Of a DNA stretch of 64,000 nucleotides, positions 30,239 to 38,625 are shown piece after piece. Both the position numbers and the translations under genes were made by a program. The notes beneath the pieces are model-generated. The model had not been told where the DNA came from, did not search any database, and was given only the letters and a program-made list of their open reading frames with translations. Positions within the stretch are counted from its first letter, which is position 1. Every line of letters begins with the position of its first letter. Source of the stretch: an uncultured Christensenellaceae bacterium (GTDB lineage Bacteria; Bacillota; Clostridia; Christensenellales; Borkfalkiaceae); NCBI GenBank assembly GCA_910586825.1, contig CAJUJF010000009.1:1-64000 (forward strand), in the 5' to 3' direction.

Positions 30239-30574
30239 TTATTCTTCGTCCGGCTCCAATTCCGCCGCCTCGTCGGCGTCCTCGAAGTCCTCGTACTGGT
30301 TGCAAAATTCCGCAAACACTTCGTCGAGGAACTTCTCGTCCTCGATCGTTTCGAGCTGTTCGTTGTCCTCTTCGCCTGTGATATGGTAGATCGCGACCTC
30401 GTCCCCTTCGTCGTCTTCCGTCTCCTCGGCCGCGTTCTCGGGCGTGAGCGCGCAATACCATTCGCCTTTGTATTCGAACGTCATCAGATGCTCGAACCGC
30501 ATGGTATTCCCCTCTTCGTCCACCAATTCGACGATGTTGTTTTCCTCGTCGTAGTCGTTTCTCTCTTCCTTCAT
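30239..30574 (-). CDS. DUF1292 (YrzB-family) protein
   Basis: 111 residues from the ATG at 30574 (AAAGGAGA upstream). Very acidic: DEENNIVELVDEEGNTMRFE near the start and an acidic tail. Family members are small proteins found with ruvX in Bacillota; function unknown. Start overlaps the ruvX stop by four bases. Confidence 0.8.
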   Translation of the reverse strand: MKEERNDYDEENNIVELVDEEGNTMRFEHLMTFEYKGEWYCALTPENAAEETEDDEGDEVAIYHITGEEDNEQLETIEDEKFLDEVFAEFCNQYEDFEDADEAAELEPDEE

Positions 30575-31011
30575 AACCTGTCTCCTTTTGCGGTATTCGC
30601 AAGATAACTTTCGAGAATATACGTCGCGGCAAGCGAATCGATATTCTTCTTCCGCTTGTCTTTTTTCGTGCTTACGCCGAGCGAAACCAAATCCCCGCGC
30701 GCCGCGCGGGTGGTATACCGTTCGTCCTCGAATACGACGGGAATTTGCGTTTCCCGCGCAAGCGCGTCGGCAAAACGCCGCGTCTTTTCCGTCTGCGCGC
30801 TCTCGGTGCCGTCGGCATTCAGCGGAAGTCCGCAAACGATGAGCGCGACCCCGCGCACTTCTGCAATCGCGGCGACGGCGCGCACGTCCTCGCGGTAGTT
30901 CCCGCTGCGGAAATACGTATCGCCCGGAACGGCGTACTCTCCGAACGGATCGCTGAACGCCGCGCCGATCCGGCGGTCTCCGATATCGAATGCGGCTATC
31001 TGCTTTATCAT
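30571..31011 (-). CDS. ruvX: Holliday junction resolvase-like RuvX/YqgF
   Basis: 146 residues. AAFDIGDRRIGAAFSDPFG at the start and VVFEDERYTT near 95 give the RNase H-like DxGxKxxG and DER motifs, with Arg in place of the common Lys. Proposed roles are recombination intermediate cleavage and processing of 16S rRNA precursor ends. Its promoter (31018-31046) places the -10 only six bases before the ATG, so the mRNA is probably leaderless. Confidence 0.9.
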   Translation of the reverse strand: MIKQIAAFDIGDRRIGAAFSDPFGEYAVPGDTYFRSGNYREDVRAVAAIAEVRGVALIVCGLPLNADGTESAQTEKTRRFADALARETQIPVVFEDERYTTRAARGDLVSLGVSTKKDKRKKNIDSLAATYILESYLANTAKGDRL

Positions 31012-31017
31012 AATCCG

Positions 31018-31046
31018 ATTATATCACGATTTTCCGAAAAAGTAAA
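31018..31046 (-). promoter_or_regulatory. Promoter of ruvX, leaderless arrangement
   Basis: TTTACT (31041-31046), 17 bases, TATAAT (31018-31023), then AATCCG in plus-strand reading and the start codon. Transcription would begin at or next to the A of ATG. Confidence 0.7.
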
Positions 31047-31210
31047 TGCTTTTACGAGAGTTTCTCGGTCGCGAGAAAAAGGAACTCGCCCGAATTTTCC
31101 GTGAATTCTAAAGGGCGGAAAAATCGTGCAAAAATTTTTTACGTAATTGTATGAAACGGATACGGATTCGCGGGCTTTATGGTATAATGGTTTCGCACGG
31201 AGGAACTATT

Positions 31211-32758
31211 ATGAAAATCGGAAACACCATTGCGGCGCTTCGGAAAGAAGCGAACTACACCCGCGAAGCGGTCGCGCAGGCATTAAACGTCAATCCCCGT
31301 ACGGTCGAACAGTGGGAAAGCGGAACCTTATCGCCCGATCCTGATATCATCGCGAAATTGTCGGTACTGTTCGGCGTCACCGCCGATCGGCTGATCTTCG
31401 GGCGGAACATCCCCGACACGGCGGAATACGGCGCAATGGCGTTGCGGGACGAATATTACGACGCGCTCGAAACGGAATATCTGCAATCGACGGAGGAAGG
31501 GCTGGATCTGGAATCCTATCGGGACATTTTCTTCGCGACCGCCAAACTGCCGACGGGCGAAATCAAAAAGAAAATTTCAGACGCGCTCGCCGCCGCCGTT
31601 TCCGCCGCCTCGATCCGAAAAGATTACCCTTACCGCGAACCTTCCGACCTCGGAGAAATCAGGTCGCTGAGAAAAGGAGAATTTTCCTATCGCAAAACGG
31701 CGGACAAAAAGTCCCTCGAAAACCGCCTGCACGGCGCCTGGACGGGGCGGATCTGCGGATGCATGCTCGGAAAAACGGTGGAGGGCATGAAGTCGGACGA
31801 ACTCGTCCCCCTCCTGAAAGAGACGAATAACTATCCCATGCGGCGTTATATCCTGCGCGCGGACCTTTCGGATAACAGCTATGCAAAGTACAAATTTCCG
31901 TTGAAAGAACGCATCTATGCCGACGAGATCGACGGAATGCCCGCCGACGACGACACCAACTACGTCGTACTCGCGCAAACGCTGATCGAACGTTGCGGAC
32001 GCGGGTTTACCGCCCGCGACGTCGCGGAGATATGGATGTCCTCCCAGCCGAAATCCGCATATTGGACGGCGGAACAGATCGCATACCGCAACTTTATCAA
32101 AGGGTTCTACCCGCCCGAATCCGCAACGCACCGCAATCCCTATCGCGAATGGATCGGCGCGCAGATCCGCGGCGACTACTTCGGATATATCAATCCCGGG
32201 GATCCGCAGACGGCGGCGGAAATGGCGTTCCGCGACGCATGCGTATCCCACGTGAAAAACGGGATTTACGGCGAAATGCTGATTTCCGCCATGATCGCCT
32301 GCGCCGCAACGGAAACGGACAGGGAAAAGGTGGTGGAACTCGGTCTGGCGCAGATCCCCGCGGAAACCCGCCTGCACGAAGCCGTGACCCGCGTTGTAAA
32401 CGGTTACCGGAACGGCGTGCCCTGCGAAAAAGCGTTCGGATCCGTTCACGCGGAATACGACGAACACACGCTGCACGGCTGGTGCCATACCATTCCGAAC
32501 GCCATGATCGTCACCGCCGCGCTGCTGTACGGCGAAGGCGACTACGGAAAATCGATCTGCCTTGCGGTACAGACGGGGTTCGACACCGACTGCAACGGCG
32601 CGACCGTCGGTTCCATATCGGGCATGATGAACGGATACGACGGGATCGCGGAACAGTGGAAAAAACCGATCGGCGACAAACTGCATACCGAAATCGCCTC
32701 TCTGCCCTGCGTTTCCGTTCGCGAATGCGTACGCAAAACCCTGAAACACCTAATCTGA
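31211..32758 (+). CDS. XRE-type HTH fused to ADP-ribosylglycohydrolase domain
   Basis: 515 residues. Residues 1-65 are a Cro/CI-type HTH (NTIAALRKEANYTREAVAQA, then NVNPRTVEQWESG). From about residue 170 to 510 lies a DraG-like ADP-ribosylglycohydrolase: GRICGCMLGKTVEGMKSDEL near 178, DDDTNYVV near 245 and QTGFDTDCNGATVGSI near 455, the acidic clusters that hold two Mg ions. DraG enzymes remove ADP-ribose from proteins or small molecules. GGAGG lies eight bases before the ATG, and an in-frame ATG at 31151 lacks a ribosome binding site. It may be a regulator that senses or cleaves an ADP-ribosyl ligand. Confidence 0.85.
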   Translation: MKIGNTIAALRKEANYTREAVAQALNVNPRTVEQWESGTLSPDPDIIAKLSVLFGVTADRLIFGRNIPDTAEYGAMALRDEYYDALETEYLQSTEEGLDLESYRDIFFATAKLPTGEIKKKISDALAAAVSAASIRKDYPYREPSDLGEIRSLRKGEFSYRKTADKKSLENRLHGAWTGRICGCMLGKTVEGMKSDELVPLLKETNNYPMRRYILRADLSDNSYAKYKFPLKERIYADEIDGMPADDDTNYVVLAQTLIERCGRGFTARDVAEIWMSSQPKSAYWTAEQIAYRNFIKGFYPPESATHRNPYREWIGAQIRGDYFGYINPGDPQTAAEMAFRDACVSHVKNGIYGEMLISAMIACAATETDREKVVELGLAQIPAETRLHEAVTRVVNGYRNGVPCEKAFGSVHAEYDEHTLHGWCHTIPNAMIVTAALLYGEGDYGKSICLAVQTGFDTDCNGATVGSISGMMNGYDGIAEQWKKPIGDKLHTEIASLPCVSVRECVRKTLKHLI

Positions 32759-32795
32759 AAAAATCAATGCGGCGGGATGACCCGCCGCATTTTCC

Positions 32796-32993
32796 TTACT
32801 TCTTCGATTTCTTTTCCGCCGACTGAGAATCGGAGCTCTGCTGCTGCAAACGTTCGTCCATCATATCGGACACCTTTTGCATAACGTCAGCCTGACTCTT
32901 TTTCACAAGCGACCGCGCCTTATAGCTGTTCGCGACGAGTAAAGCGCCGCCTACCGCGCCGAACATCAAACCAAGACAAAAAATCTTTTCCAT
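32796..32993 (-). CDS. Small YtxH-like membrane-anchored protein
   Basis: 65 residues: a hydrophobic N-terminal helix with small residues (FCLGLMFGAVGGALLVA), then a polar helix with LQQQSSDSQSAEKKSKK. The shape is that of YtxH-like stress proteins. Function unknown. GGAGG precedes the ATG. Confidence 0.6.
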   Translation of the reverse strand: MEKIFCLGLMFGAVGGALLVANSYKARSLVKKSQADVMQKVSDMMDERLQQQSSDSQSAEKKSKK

Positions 32994-33049
32994 ATTTCCT
33001 CCAAACGGGTATCTTCCGTTCTTCGTCAGTTTGTGAAAGTATTCTGTGT

Positions 33050-33622
33050 TTATTCCCCTTTTTCTCTGCGTAAATTTTCCAACTCCTCGCGCAAGCGCGC
33101 GTTTTCCTTTCGCAGATCGACGGCAAGTCGCGCGTACAGCGCGTCGATCTCCCGTTCTAACTTGCGCTGTAAAAAGGTCTTTTCTTCGGGAAGCCCCGCC
33201 GCTTTCGCCGCCTGTGCGACCCGTTCGGGCTGTTTCTTCAACAGATTACGGTATTTGTTCTGCATTCTCAGCATCAGCTTTTCGTCCCCGCCCGATACGT
33301 TCATGATCGCGCGGCGCACCGAAAGCCCTTTACTGCGCTCGGCAAGCACTTTGTCCAGCATCGCATCCGTTTCCTCCTCCGTAAACGGGCGGATCGCATT
33401 GGCGTGCAAGTCCTTTCCGTTCAAAATTTCGCGCACGCGGGAGTCGTCCTGCCGTTTCAAAAAGGCGTAATAATAATTCCGCACGCTTCCCTTTGCGCGG
33501 CTGTGTTCTTTTCCGTACGTTTCGAACAGATAAGAAAGCGTCTTGCCCGCATTCCTGCCCGTATAGATATATTCGATCAATCCCGTCGCTTCTTCTTGCG
33601 TATAGCCGTTGATTTTATTCAT
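33050..33622 (-). CDS. Protein with two Myb/SANT-like segments and a coiled coil
   Basis: 190 residues. Two helical repeats begin GYTQEEATGLIEYIY (6-20) and PFTEEETDAMLDKVL (79-93), each like a Myb/SANT DNA-binding opening. They are followed by a C-terminal coiled coil (LEREIDALYARLAVDL to LREELENLRREKGE). Resembles RsfA-type clostridial regulators in layout only. Unknown target. Confidence 0.5.
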   Translation of the reverse strand: MNKINGYTQEEATGLIEYIYTGRNAGKTLSYLFETYGKEHSRAKGSVRNYYYAFLKRQDDSRVREILNGKDLHANAIRPFTEEETDAMLDKVLAERSKGLSVRRAIMNVSGGDEKLMLRMQNKYRNLLKKQPERVAQAAKAAGLPEEKTFLQRKLEREIDALYARLAVDLRKENARLREELENLRREKGE

Positions 33623-33681
33623 GGCTTATTACCTCCGTTCGATTTTCTGCGGGAACTGCTCCCGCGCGTTCGGATAGATTG

Positions 33682-33709
33682 TTGACATAATTTTATCAAA
33701 CTATACATT
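33682..33709 (+). promoter_or_regulatory. Promoter of the 33720 gene
   Basis: TTGACA (33682-33687), 16 bases, TACATT (33704-33709). Transcription would start near 33716, four bases before the ATG, and no Shine-Dalgarno is present. Confidence 0.55.
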
Positions 33710-33719
33710 AAATAAAAGT

Positions 33720-34595
33720 ATGCGAGTCTATTTTTTGGCGGAAGAAACCTGCGCGCTCACCGTAAACGGCGCCTACCTCGGGATCGTGGACGGGTTCGAA
33801 CGCGCATGCGAAATCGACCCCGCGGACGGGGTTTTCTGCGAGCTGAAACCGTGCGGGTGCCAGCCCGTTACGTTCATTCTGAACGAAGCCTTTCTGCTCT
33901 CTCCGCCCGAACAAATCAAGCTCTATTACGTGCGTGAGGGCGTCGCCGTCTTCGCGGGGAATTTTCTGCGGGCGGACCAGTCGCTGCAAGTCATCCGGCA
34001 AGACCGATTCGGAGGAAATCTGCTGACGCTCTGCATGCAGGGACGGTTGCAACTCAACCTCGAAAACGCGAGCGGATTTCATATCGTTCCCCTCCCCGCC
34101 GCATTTGCGGACGCCAAGCCCGTACAGTACGGAAACGGGTTTCTTTTGGAGTGCGACACCGCGTTTGCGCATATCTCGGAAAGCGGCGAGGTTCTCGTGT
34201 TATCGGAGGGAACAATTACCGAACGCGGCGAAACCCTGCGCGCCGAAGTTCCCTTTCACGACAGCGTGGGACACACCGCGCTCTGCGGCTGGCAGGACGG
34301 GAAATTGACGGAATGCACGATCCGTTCCGCGCGGGAACCCGCGTCCGATACGTTCGCGCTTGCGTTTTTCGAAAGCGTGCTGATCGGCGCCGATCCTTCG
34401 CCCTACCTCGGCGAAAACCTGTCGGAAAAAGCCGCGCTTTTAAAAGACTATCTCGGAAACTATCTCTCCGTCGTACTCACGCAACAGCGCGATACCGTCG
34501 GTCTCGTTTACGAACGCAAAGCCCGCGTATTCGATGTCAGATATTACCGCGTGGAATTGACCGAGGGCAAAATTTCGAACATCAAAGCGCTTTGA
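33720..34595 (+). CDS. Hypothetical protein
   Basis: 291 residues, beta-rich, no signal peptide or membrane segment. Opens MRVYFLAEETCALTVNGAYLG and contains CELKPCGCQPVTF near 40 and LENASGFHIVPLP near 115. The repeated short strands suggest a jelly-roll-like first half. No family recognised. GC-rich like the core genes. Probably translated from a near-leaderless mRNA. Confidence 0.6.
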   Translation: MRVYFLAEETCALTVNGAYLGIVDGFERACEIDPADGVFCELKPCGCQPVTFILNEAFLLSPPEQIKLYYVREGVAVFAGNFLRADQSLQVIRQDRFGGNLLTLCMQGRLQLNLENASGFHIVPLPAAFADAKPVQYGNGFLLECDTAFAHISESGEVLVLSEGTITERGETLRAEVPFHDSVGHTALCGWQDGKLTECTIRSAREPASDTFALAFFESVLIGADPSPYLGENLSEKAALLKDYLGNYLSVVLTQQRDTVGLVYERKARVFDVRYYRVELTEGKISNIKAL

Positions 34596-34622
34596 CCGTT
34601 TCGCCCGCGGACGGAAAATACA

Positions 34623-34652
34623 AAACGGCTCCCGTTTGAACGGGAGCCGTTT
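34623..34652. terminator. Bidirectional terminator
   Basis: Perfect 14-bp stem AAACGGCTCCCGTT/AACGGGAGCCGTTT with a 2-base loop between the convergent genes ending at 34595 and 34667. Confidence 0.9.
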
Positions 34653-34666
34653 CATCTGCAATAAAA

Positions 34667-35590
34667 TCAATATTTCGTGACCTTGACCGATTTGATGATG
34701 ATCGGCGCCTCGATCGGGGTCTTGTACACCGCTTCGATATCGCCCGCGTGAAGATCGTCGAAGAAGATATCGCCGGGCTGTTCGTTTTCGTTTACGTTTT
34801 TAATGGTCTGCTCGGTCGTAAACGTGTATTCGCTGTCTCCCTCTTCGTCGGTATGATCGTCGATATACTCGTTGATCGCGGTCAGCAAGGGCTGGAATTC
34901 GTCTTCGTAGTCGATCGCTTTGCCGAAGACGCTGTAATTCTTTTCGCGTTCGGTGAGCCGTTCGCCAGTATAGGTATAAAAGAGCGAAGTCGCGCTGTTG
35001 TGCTTATAGAGCTTGCTGTCGTATTTTTCGCCGTTGTTGTTCTTTCCGCCGTCGTTGCGCAACGTGATCACGCGTTTGTTGAAGTTCCCCTTGTCGGTAT
35101 AGAACATCACCAACGCGCCTTTCTCGTGCGTCAACTCCCGCCCGTTCTGCGGATAATTTCCGTTCGCTTCGAACTCGCCGTACACCGTATAGAGCGGCGT
35201 GCGCGCGTCGTTGTCCATCCAGACGGATTGCGTGAAAGCAGTTTTGGAATCCGCTTCCAGCTCTTTGATCTTATTGAAATAATCGAGAGGGCGCAGTTCG
35301 CTTCCTTCGATGGTGTACCCGCCCATATACAGATACGTGCCGTCGTAATCGTGCACGCAAGTCCCGTCGTAATAGCCGGCGTCTGCAAGTTCGATAAAAT
35401 GCGTTACCGTTTTCGGCGCGTCAAGACGCGAAAGGCGATAATTCACCTCGTAGTCCTCGCCCTGAAACGTGTAAGTGATTCTGACTTCGGGGTTATTCGT
35501 CGTACAGCCCGCGAACATGACGCTCATTCCCGCACACAGCACGGCGGACGAAGCGATCGCGGCAAAGCGGCGCAAGTTTTTCTTTTTCAC
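34667..35590 (-). CDS. Secreted lipoprotein, cyclophilin-type peptidyl-prolyl isomerase
   Basis: 307 residues from a GTG at 35590 (GGGAGG six bases upstream). Signal peptide MKKKNLRRFAAIASSAVLCA with lipobox MFAGC, so lipid-anchored outside the cell. The mature part has TVTHFIELADAGYYDGTCVH (cyclophilin: vxNFxxLvxxGfYdGt) and later HEKGALVMFY. Several insertions make it larger than the usual ~165-residue domain, and some active-site residues differ. It may therefore be a folding chaperone rather than an efficient isomerase. Confidence 0.75.
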   Translation of the reverse strand: MKKKNLRRFAAIASSAVLCAGMSVMFAGCTTNNPEVRITYTFQGEDYEVNYRLSRLDAPKTVTHFIELADAGYYDGTCVHDYDGTYLYMGGYTIEGSELRPLDYFNKIKELEADSKTAFTQSVWMDNDARTPLYTVYGEFEANGNYPQNGRELTHEKGALVMFYTDKGNFNKRVITLRNDGGKNNNGEKYDSKLYKHNSATSLFYTYTGERLTEREKNYSVFGKAIDYEDEFQPLLTAINEYIDDHTDEEGDSEYTFTTEQTIKNVNENEQPGDIFFDDLHAGDIEAVYKTPIEAPIIIKSVKVTKY

Positions 35591-35873
35591 CGAAAGCCTC
35601 CCTTTTCTCTGATACTTTATTATTTTACCCGTAAAAAAGAAATCCGTCAAGCAGTTTCGGGCGATTCCGAATGAAATTTCTTTCACGATTCGCCGAAAAC
35701 CCGACACGGGAATCCCGCGGACGGACAGTCGGTTTGCACAGAAAAACCCGTCCGTACCGAAAAGCGCACTTCCTATAGGGATCAGACATACGATTATAAA
35801 AAGCTCTCAAACAAATTTGTTTGAGAGCTTTTAACTTCACATTTTAAGAACGATAAATTGAAATTTATCGTTA
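35591..35873. other. Intergenic region with two strong inverted repeats
   Basis: No gene supported. It contains a perfect 16-bp palindrome at 35800-35831 (AAAGCTCTCAAACAAA and its complement) and an 11-bp stem at 35849-35872 (AACGATAAATT/AATTTATCGTT). The latter abuts the stop of the AT-rich orphan gene and probably terminates it. Confidence 0.6.
35800..35831 (-). terminator. Perfect 32-base palindrome, probable terminator
   Basis: AAAGCTCTCAAACAAA immediately followed by its reverse complement. A loopless 16-bp dyad 43 bases after the orphan gene stop. The minus-strand tail is TTTTATAATCG. Confidence 0.6.
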
Positions 35874-36314
35874 CTATGATAATTTGTTATTCAAGCACTG
35901 AATGTATTGTGCGACTAAAAAATAATTTTTTATATCTGTTTCGTCTAATCCTCTGAACAGAAAAAGGTCATCGTAAATTTCCGCCACTCTATTAATATCT
36001 TTTCCTTCAATATGGAAAAACCCCGTAACTAAATCAATCCCGACTAAAACAGATGAATCTTTAGCTTTATATGCAACAATTTGCGGTACTGCACCTTGCG
36101 GTAATTTCTCTCTATTAGATTCATTTTTCATAATGTTGAATTCTACGACATCATGAAAAGATAAAGAATCTAATTTTTCAAAACGATATTTGTTGCAAAA
36201 ATAATCATTTATTTCTGCTCCGCTTTTCCGATTCGGTTTCAACTTATCACGATTTTCGTTATATATGCATTTCCACTCCTGAATCATTTCAATAGTTGGC
36301 TCTGTTGTAAGCAT
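35874..36314 (-). CDS. AT-rich orphan protein of unknown function
   Basis: 146 residues, acidic and single-domain: LTTEPTIEMIQEWKCIYNEN, then LPQGAVPQIVAYKAKDSSVL and VGIDLVTGFFHIEGKDIN. Base composition and codon use (many AAA, ATT, GAT) differ sharply from the GC-rich genes around it, which suggests recent transfer. The size and charge would suit an immunity or antitoxin protein, but no partner is seen. Own promoter at 36353-36381. Confidence 0.6.
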   Translation of the reverse strand: MLTTEPTIEMIQEWKCIYNENRDKLKPNRKSGAEINDYFCNKYRFEKLDSLSFHDVVEFNIMKNESNREKLPQGAVPQIVAYKAKDSSVLVGIDLVTGFFHIEGKDINRVAEIYDDLFLFRGLDETDIKNYFLVAQYIQCLNNKLS

Positions 36315-36352
36315 ATTAAAATCTCCGCTAAATTACTGTTTATCGTACAATT

Positions 36353-36381
36353 ATTATATCACGAAAAATGAAAGAGCGCAA
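36353..36381 (-). promoter_or_regulatory. Promoter of the AT-rich orphan gene
   Basis: TTGCGC (36376-36381), 17 bases, TATAAT (36353-36358). Confidence 0.7.
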
Positions 36382-36570
36382 CCGATTGAATTTTGCGTGC
36401 TATATAACACGTATCTATATCTCACTAAGATACGAGCAGACTGGTTCATCCACAAAAAAAGTACAGAAAAGGCACAGCTTAACGCTATGCCTAAATCTTT
36501 TATTTCATCTTATTAAATTCCCTATGGCAACTACGGTAAGGACGGGCGAGTTCGTTTGTTGCAGAGCAAC

Positions 36571-37458
36571 TTACTTCTCCGTTTTTACGTTTACGTCGAG
36601 TTTGTTGTAAGGGATCTCGATTCCCTCTTTCCCGAACTTCTCGGTCACGCGTTCGTTGAGATCGAAATACACCGTCCAATAATCGGCGCTCTTCACCCAA
36701 CAGCGGCACACGAATACGAGCGCGCTCGCCGCCTGTTCGCTGAGACGGACGGTATAGCCTTCGTCGTGCAACACGAGTTCGTGCGCGTCGAGCACCGCTT
36801 CGATCGCCTTCTTCGTCTTGTCGATGTCGGTGCCGTACGCGACGCCGAACGTGAGATCGACTCTGCGGTTTTCTTCCGTAGAGTAATTGACGATGTTCCC
36901 GCCCGCGACCGAAGAATTGGGCAGCGTAACGACTTTGTTGTCGGGCGTTTTGAGCTTGGTGCTGAACAGCGTGATCTTCTCCACCGTGCCGCTCACCCCC
37001 GCCGCGTCGATAAAATCGCCTTCTTTAAACGGATGATTGCTCACGAGAATCATTCCGCTCGCAAAATTGGAAAGGGTGGATTGCAACGCCAGCGAGAGCG
37101 CCAACCCGCCGGCGGCAAGCAAGGCGATCATGCTCGACGTGTCGATCCCCAGAACGCGCATGATCACGATCAGGTAAACGAACACCAACAACGACTTTAA
37201 GATCGCGAGAAGGAAATTGCCCGCCAACCCGCGCAAGCGCGACCTGTTCATGATCTTGCGCGAAACGGTCATGATCACTTTGATGAGCAAAAGCCCGATC
37301 AGAATGACGATCACGGCGCGCACGATCAAAACCCAACCGCGTTCGTCGATAAACCACGTGACGACCGAATTCCAGATTTTTTGTAAAAATCCCGGTTCCG
37401 CGGCGGGTTCTCCCTCCGCAGTAAGCAGCGAAACCGCCAATAACGATAATAAATTCAT
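36571..37458 (-). CDS. mscS: Small-conductance mechanosensitive channel (MscS family)
   Basis: 295 residues. Three membrane helices, about 36-60, 80-100 and 110-135. The third is the pore helix, rich in Gly and Ala (LLAAGGLALSLALQSTLSNFASG), followed by the beta domain with HPFKEGDFIDAAGVSGTVEKI and LPNSSVAGGNIVNYS. The channel opens under membrane tension and releases osmolytes. The first ~25 residues (with AEGEPAAEPGF) are a poorly conserved leader. 256 bases downstream hold only a weak hairpin. Confidence 0.93.
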   Translation of the reverse strand: MNLLSLLAVSLLTAEGEPAAEPGFLQKIWNSVVTWFIDERGWVLIVRAVIVILIGLLLIKVIMTVSRKIMNRSRLRGLAGNFLLAILKSLLVFVYLIVIMRVLGIDTSSMIALLAAGGLALSLALQSTLSNFASGMILVSNHPFKEGDFIDAAGVSGTVEKITLFSTKLKTPDNKVVTLPNSSVAGGNIVNYSTEENRRVDLTFGVAYGTDIDKTKKAIEAVLDAHELVLHDEGYTVRLSEQAASALVFVCRCWVKSADYWTVYFDLNERVTEKFGKEGIEIPYNKLDVNVKTEK

Positions 37459-37512
37459 CCGTCTCTCCCGAATAAAATTACCGCAAACGATTCGTCTGCG
37501 GTAAGATTTCTT

Positions 37513-37884
37513 TTATTGCAATTCGGCAACCGCGCCGGCTTCTTTGAGCTTCGCAAGCGCCGCGTCCGCGTCCGCCTTGGGAACGGCTTCTTTCAGCACG
37601 CCGAGGCTTTCGACAGCCTTCTTCGCTTCCGCAAGTCCGAGACCGGTGAATTCGCGGACCGCCTTGATAACAGCGATCTTGTTCGCGCCGATGTCTTTGA
37701 GGACGATGTTGAATTCCGTCTTTTCCTCTTCTGCGGGAGCCGCTTCCGCCGCGCCTGCCGCGCCGGCAACCGCAACGGGAGCCGCGGCGCTTACGCCGAA
37801 CTCCTCTTCAAGCGCTTTTACAAGTTCGTTGAGCTCGACAACCGTCATGCTCTTTACTTCTTCGATCAATTTCTGAACGTCCAT
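37513..37884 (-). CDS. rplL: 50S ribosomal protein L7/L12
   Basis: 123 residues, standard length: acidic N-terminal dimerisation helix (MDVQKLIEEVKSMTVVELNE), Ala/Pro hinge, and C-terminal domain with KTEFNIVLKDIGANKIAVIK. Forms the stalk that recruits translation factors. Follows rplJ by 21 bases. Confidence 0.98.
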   Translation of the reverse strand: MDVQKLIEEVKSMTVVELNELVKALEEEFGVSAAAPVAVAGAAGAAEAAPAEEEKTEFNIVLKDIGANKIAVIKAVREFTGLGLAEAKKAVESLGVLKEAVPKADADAALAKLKEAGAVAELQ

Positions 37885-37905
37885 TTTAATAACCTCCGAT
37901 AATTT

Positions 37906-38403
37906 TTAAGATTTTTGGTCTGCGATCGCTTTTAATACGTAAGCGAAGTTCGCGATGGGAGCCTGCAAGCACCCGAGCATTTTTGCGATCAACACCTCTC
38001 TCGAAGGAATTGCCGCAAGCTTCTTTACCCCCGCCGCGTCCACGTAAGCGCCGTTTACGTACGCGCTCTTGGGAACGAGCTTGTCTTCGAGAACGGGATT
38101 TTCTTTCACCGCCTTCGCGATGATCGAGCAGCCGCTCGTTTCATCGGGGCAGAACACGAACGCCGTCGCGCCGTTCAGATCGCTGTTGAAATCGTTCACG
38201 CCCAATTCTTCGAACGCCTTGCGCACCAAAGTGTTTTTATAAACTTTGTATTCGCAGGAAGCGTTTCTGAATTTGCCGCGAAGACCCGTCACTTCCGAAA
38301 CGGTAAGACGATCGTATTTCGCGAGTACGACGGACTTGCTTGCCTGAATCTTACCCTTGATCTCTTCGACCGTTGCCTTTTTTGCTTCAAAATTTTCCGA
38401 CAT
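37906..38403 (-). CDS. rplJ: 50S ribosomal protein L10
   Basis: 165 residues from the ATG at 38403 (GGGAGG upstream). Contains FEAKKATVEEIKGKIQASKS, VVLAKYDRLTVSEVTGLR and YKNTLVRKAFEELG. Anchors the L7/L12 stalk and normally represses its own operon by binding the leader RNA just upstream. Confidence 0.98.
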   Translation of the reverse strand: MSENFEAKKATVEEIKGKIQASKSVVLAKYDRLTVSEVTGLRGKFRNASCEYKVYKNTLVRKAFEELGVNDFNSDLNGATAFVFCPDETSGCSIIAKAVKENPVLEDKLVPKSAYVNGAYVDAAGVKKLAAIPSREVLIAKMLGCLQAPIANFAYVLKAIADQKS

Positions 38404-38572
38404 GGTTACCTCCCTAAGCGCTTTCGCGCCGATTTTTCCCGCATGCGTCCGCACACGGGGACGAAAAACAAAACTCCGTACCGCATAAGGGTACGGAGCG
38501 ATATGCATTGCATAAAACTCGTAACCTCGACGGGAAATTAAGCGCGTTGCGCACCCGTTGTCTGCGGTCTAC
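38404..38572 (-). ncRNA. L10 leader (autoregulatory 5' UTR of rplJ-rplL)
   Basis: Located between the promoter at 38579-38607 and rplJ. It contains a perfect 9-bp hairpin CTCCGTACC/GGTACGGAG (38474-38498) and flanking pairing segments, as expected for the leader bound by L10(L12)4. Exact homology to the family model was not checked. Confidence 0.7.
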
Positions 38573-38578
38573 CTGATA

Positions 38579-38607
38579 ATTGTAACAGATCGGTTGTCCG
38601 ACGTCAA
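38579..38607 (-). promoter_or_regulatory. Promoter of rplJ-rplL
   Basis: TTGACG (38602-38607), 17 bases, TACAAT (38579-38584). Confidence 0.8.
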
Positions 38608-38625
38608 GCAATTTCGGCGGGAAAG

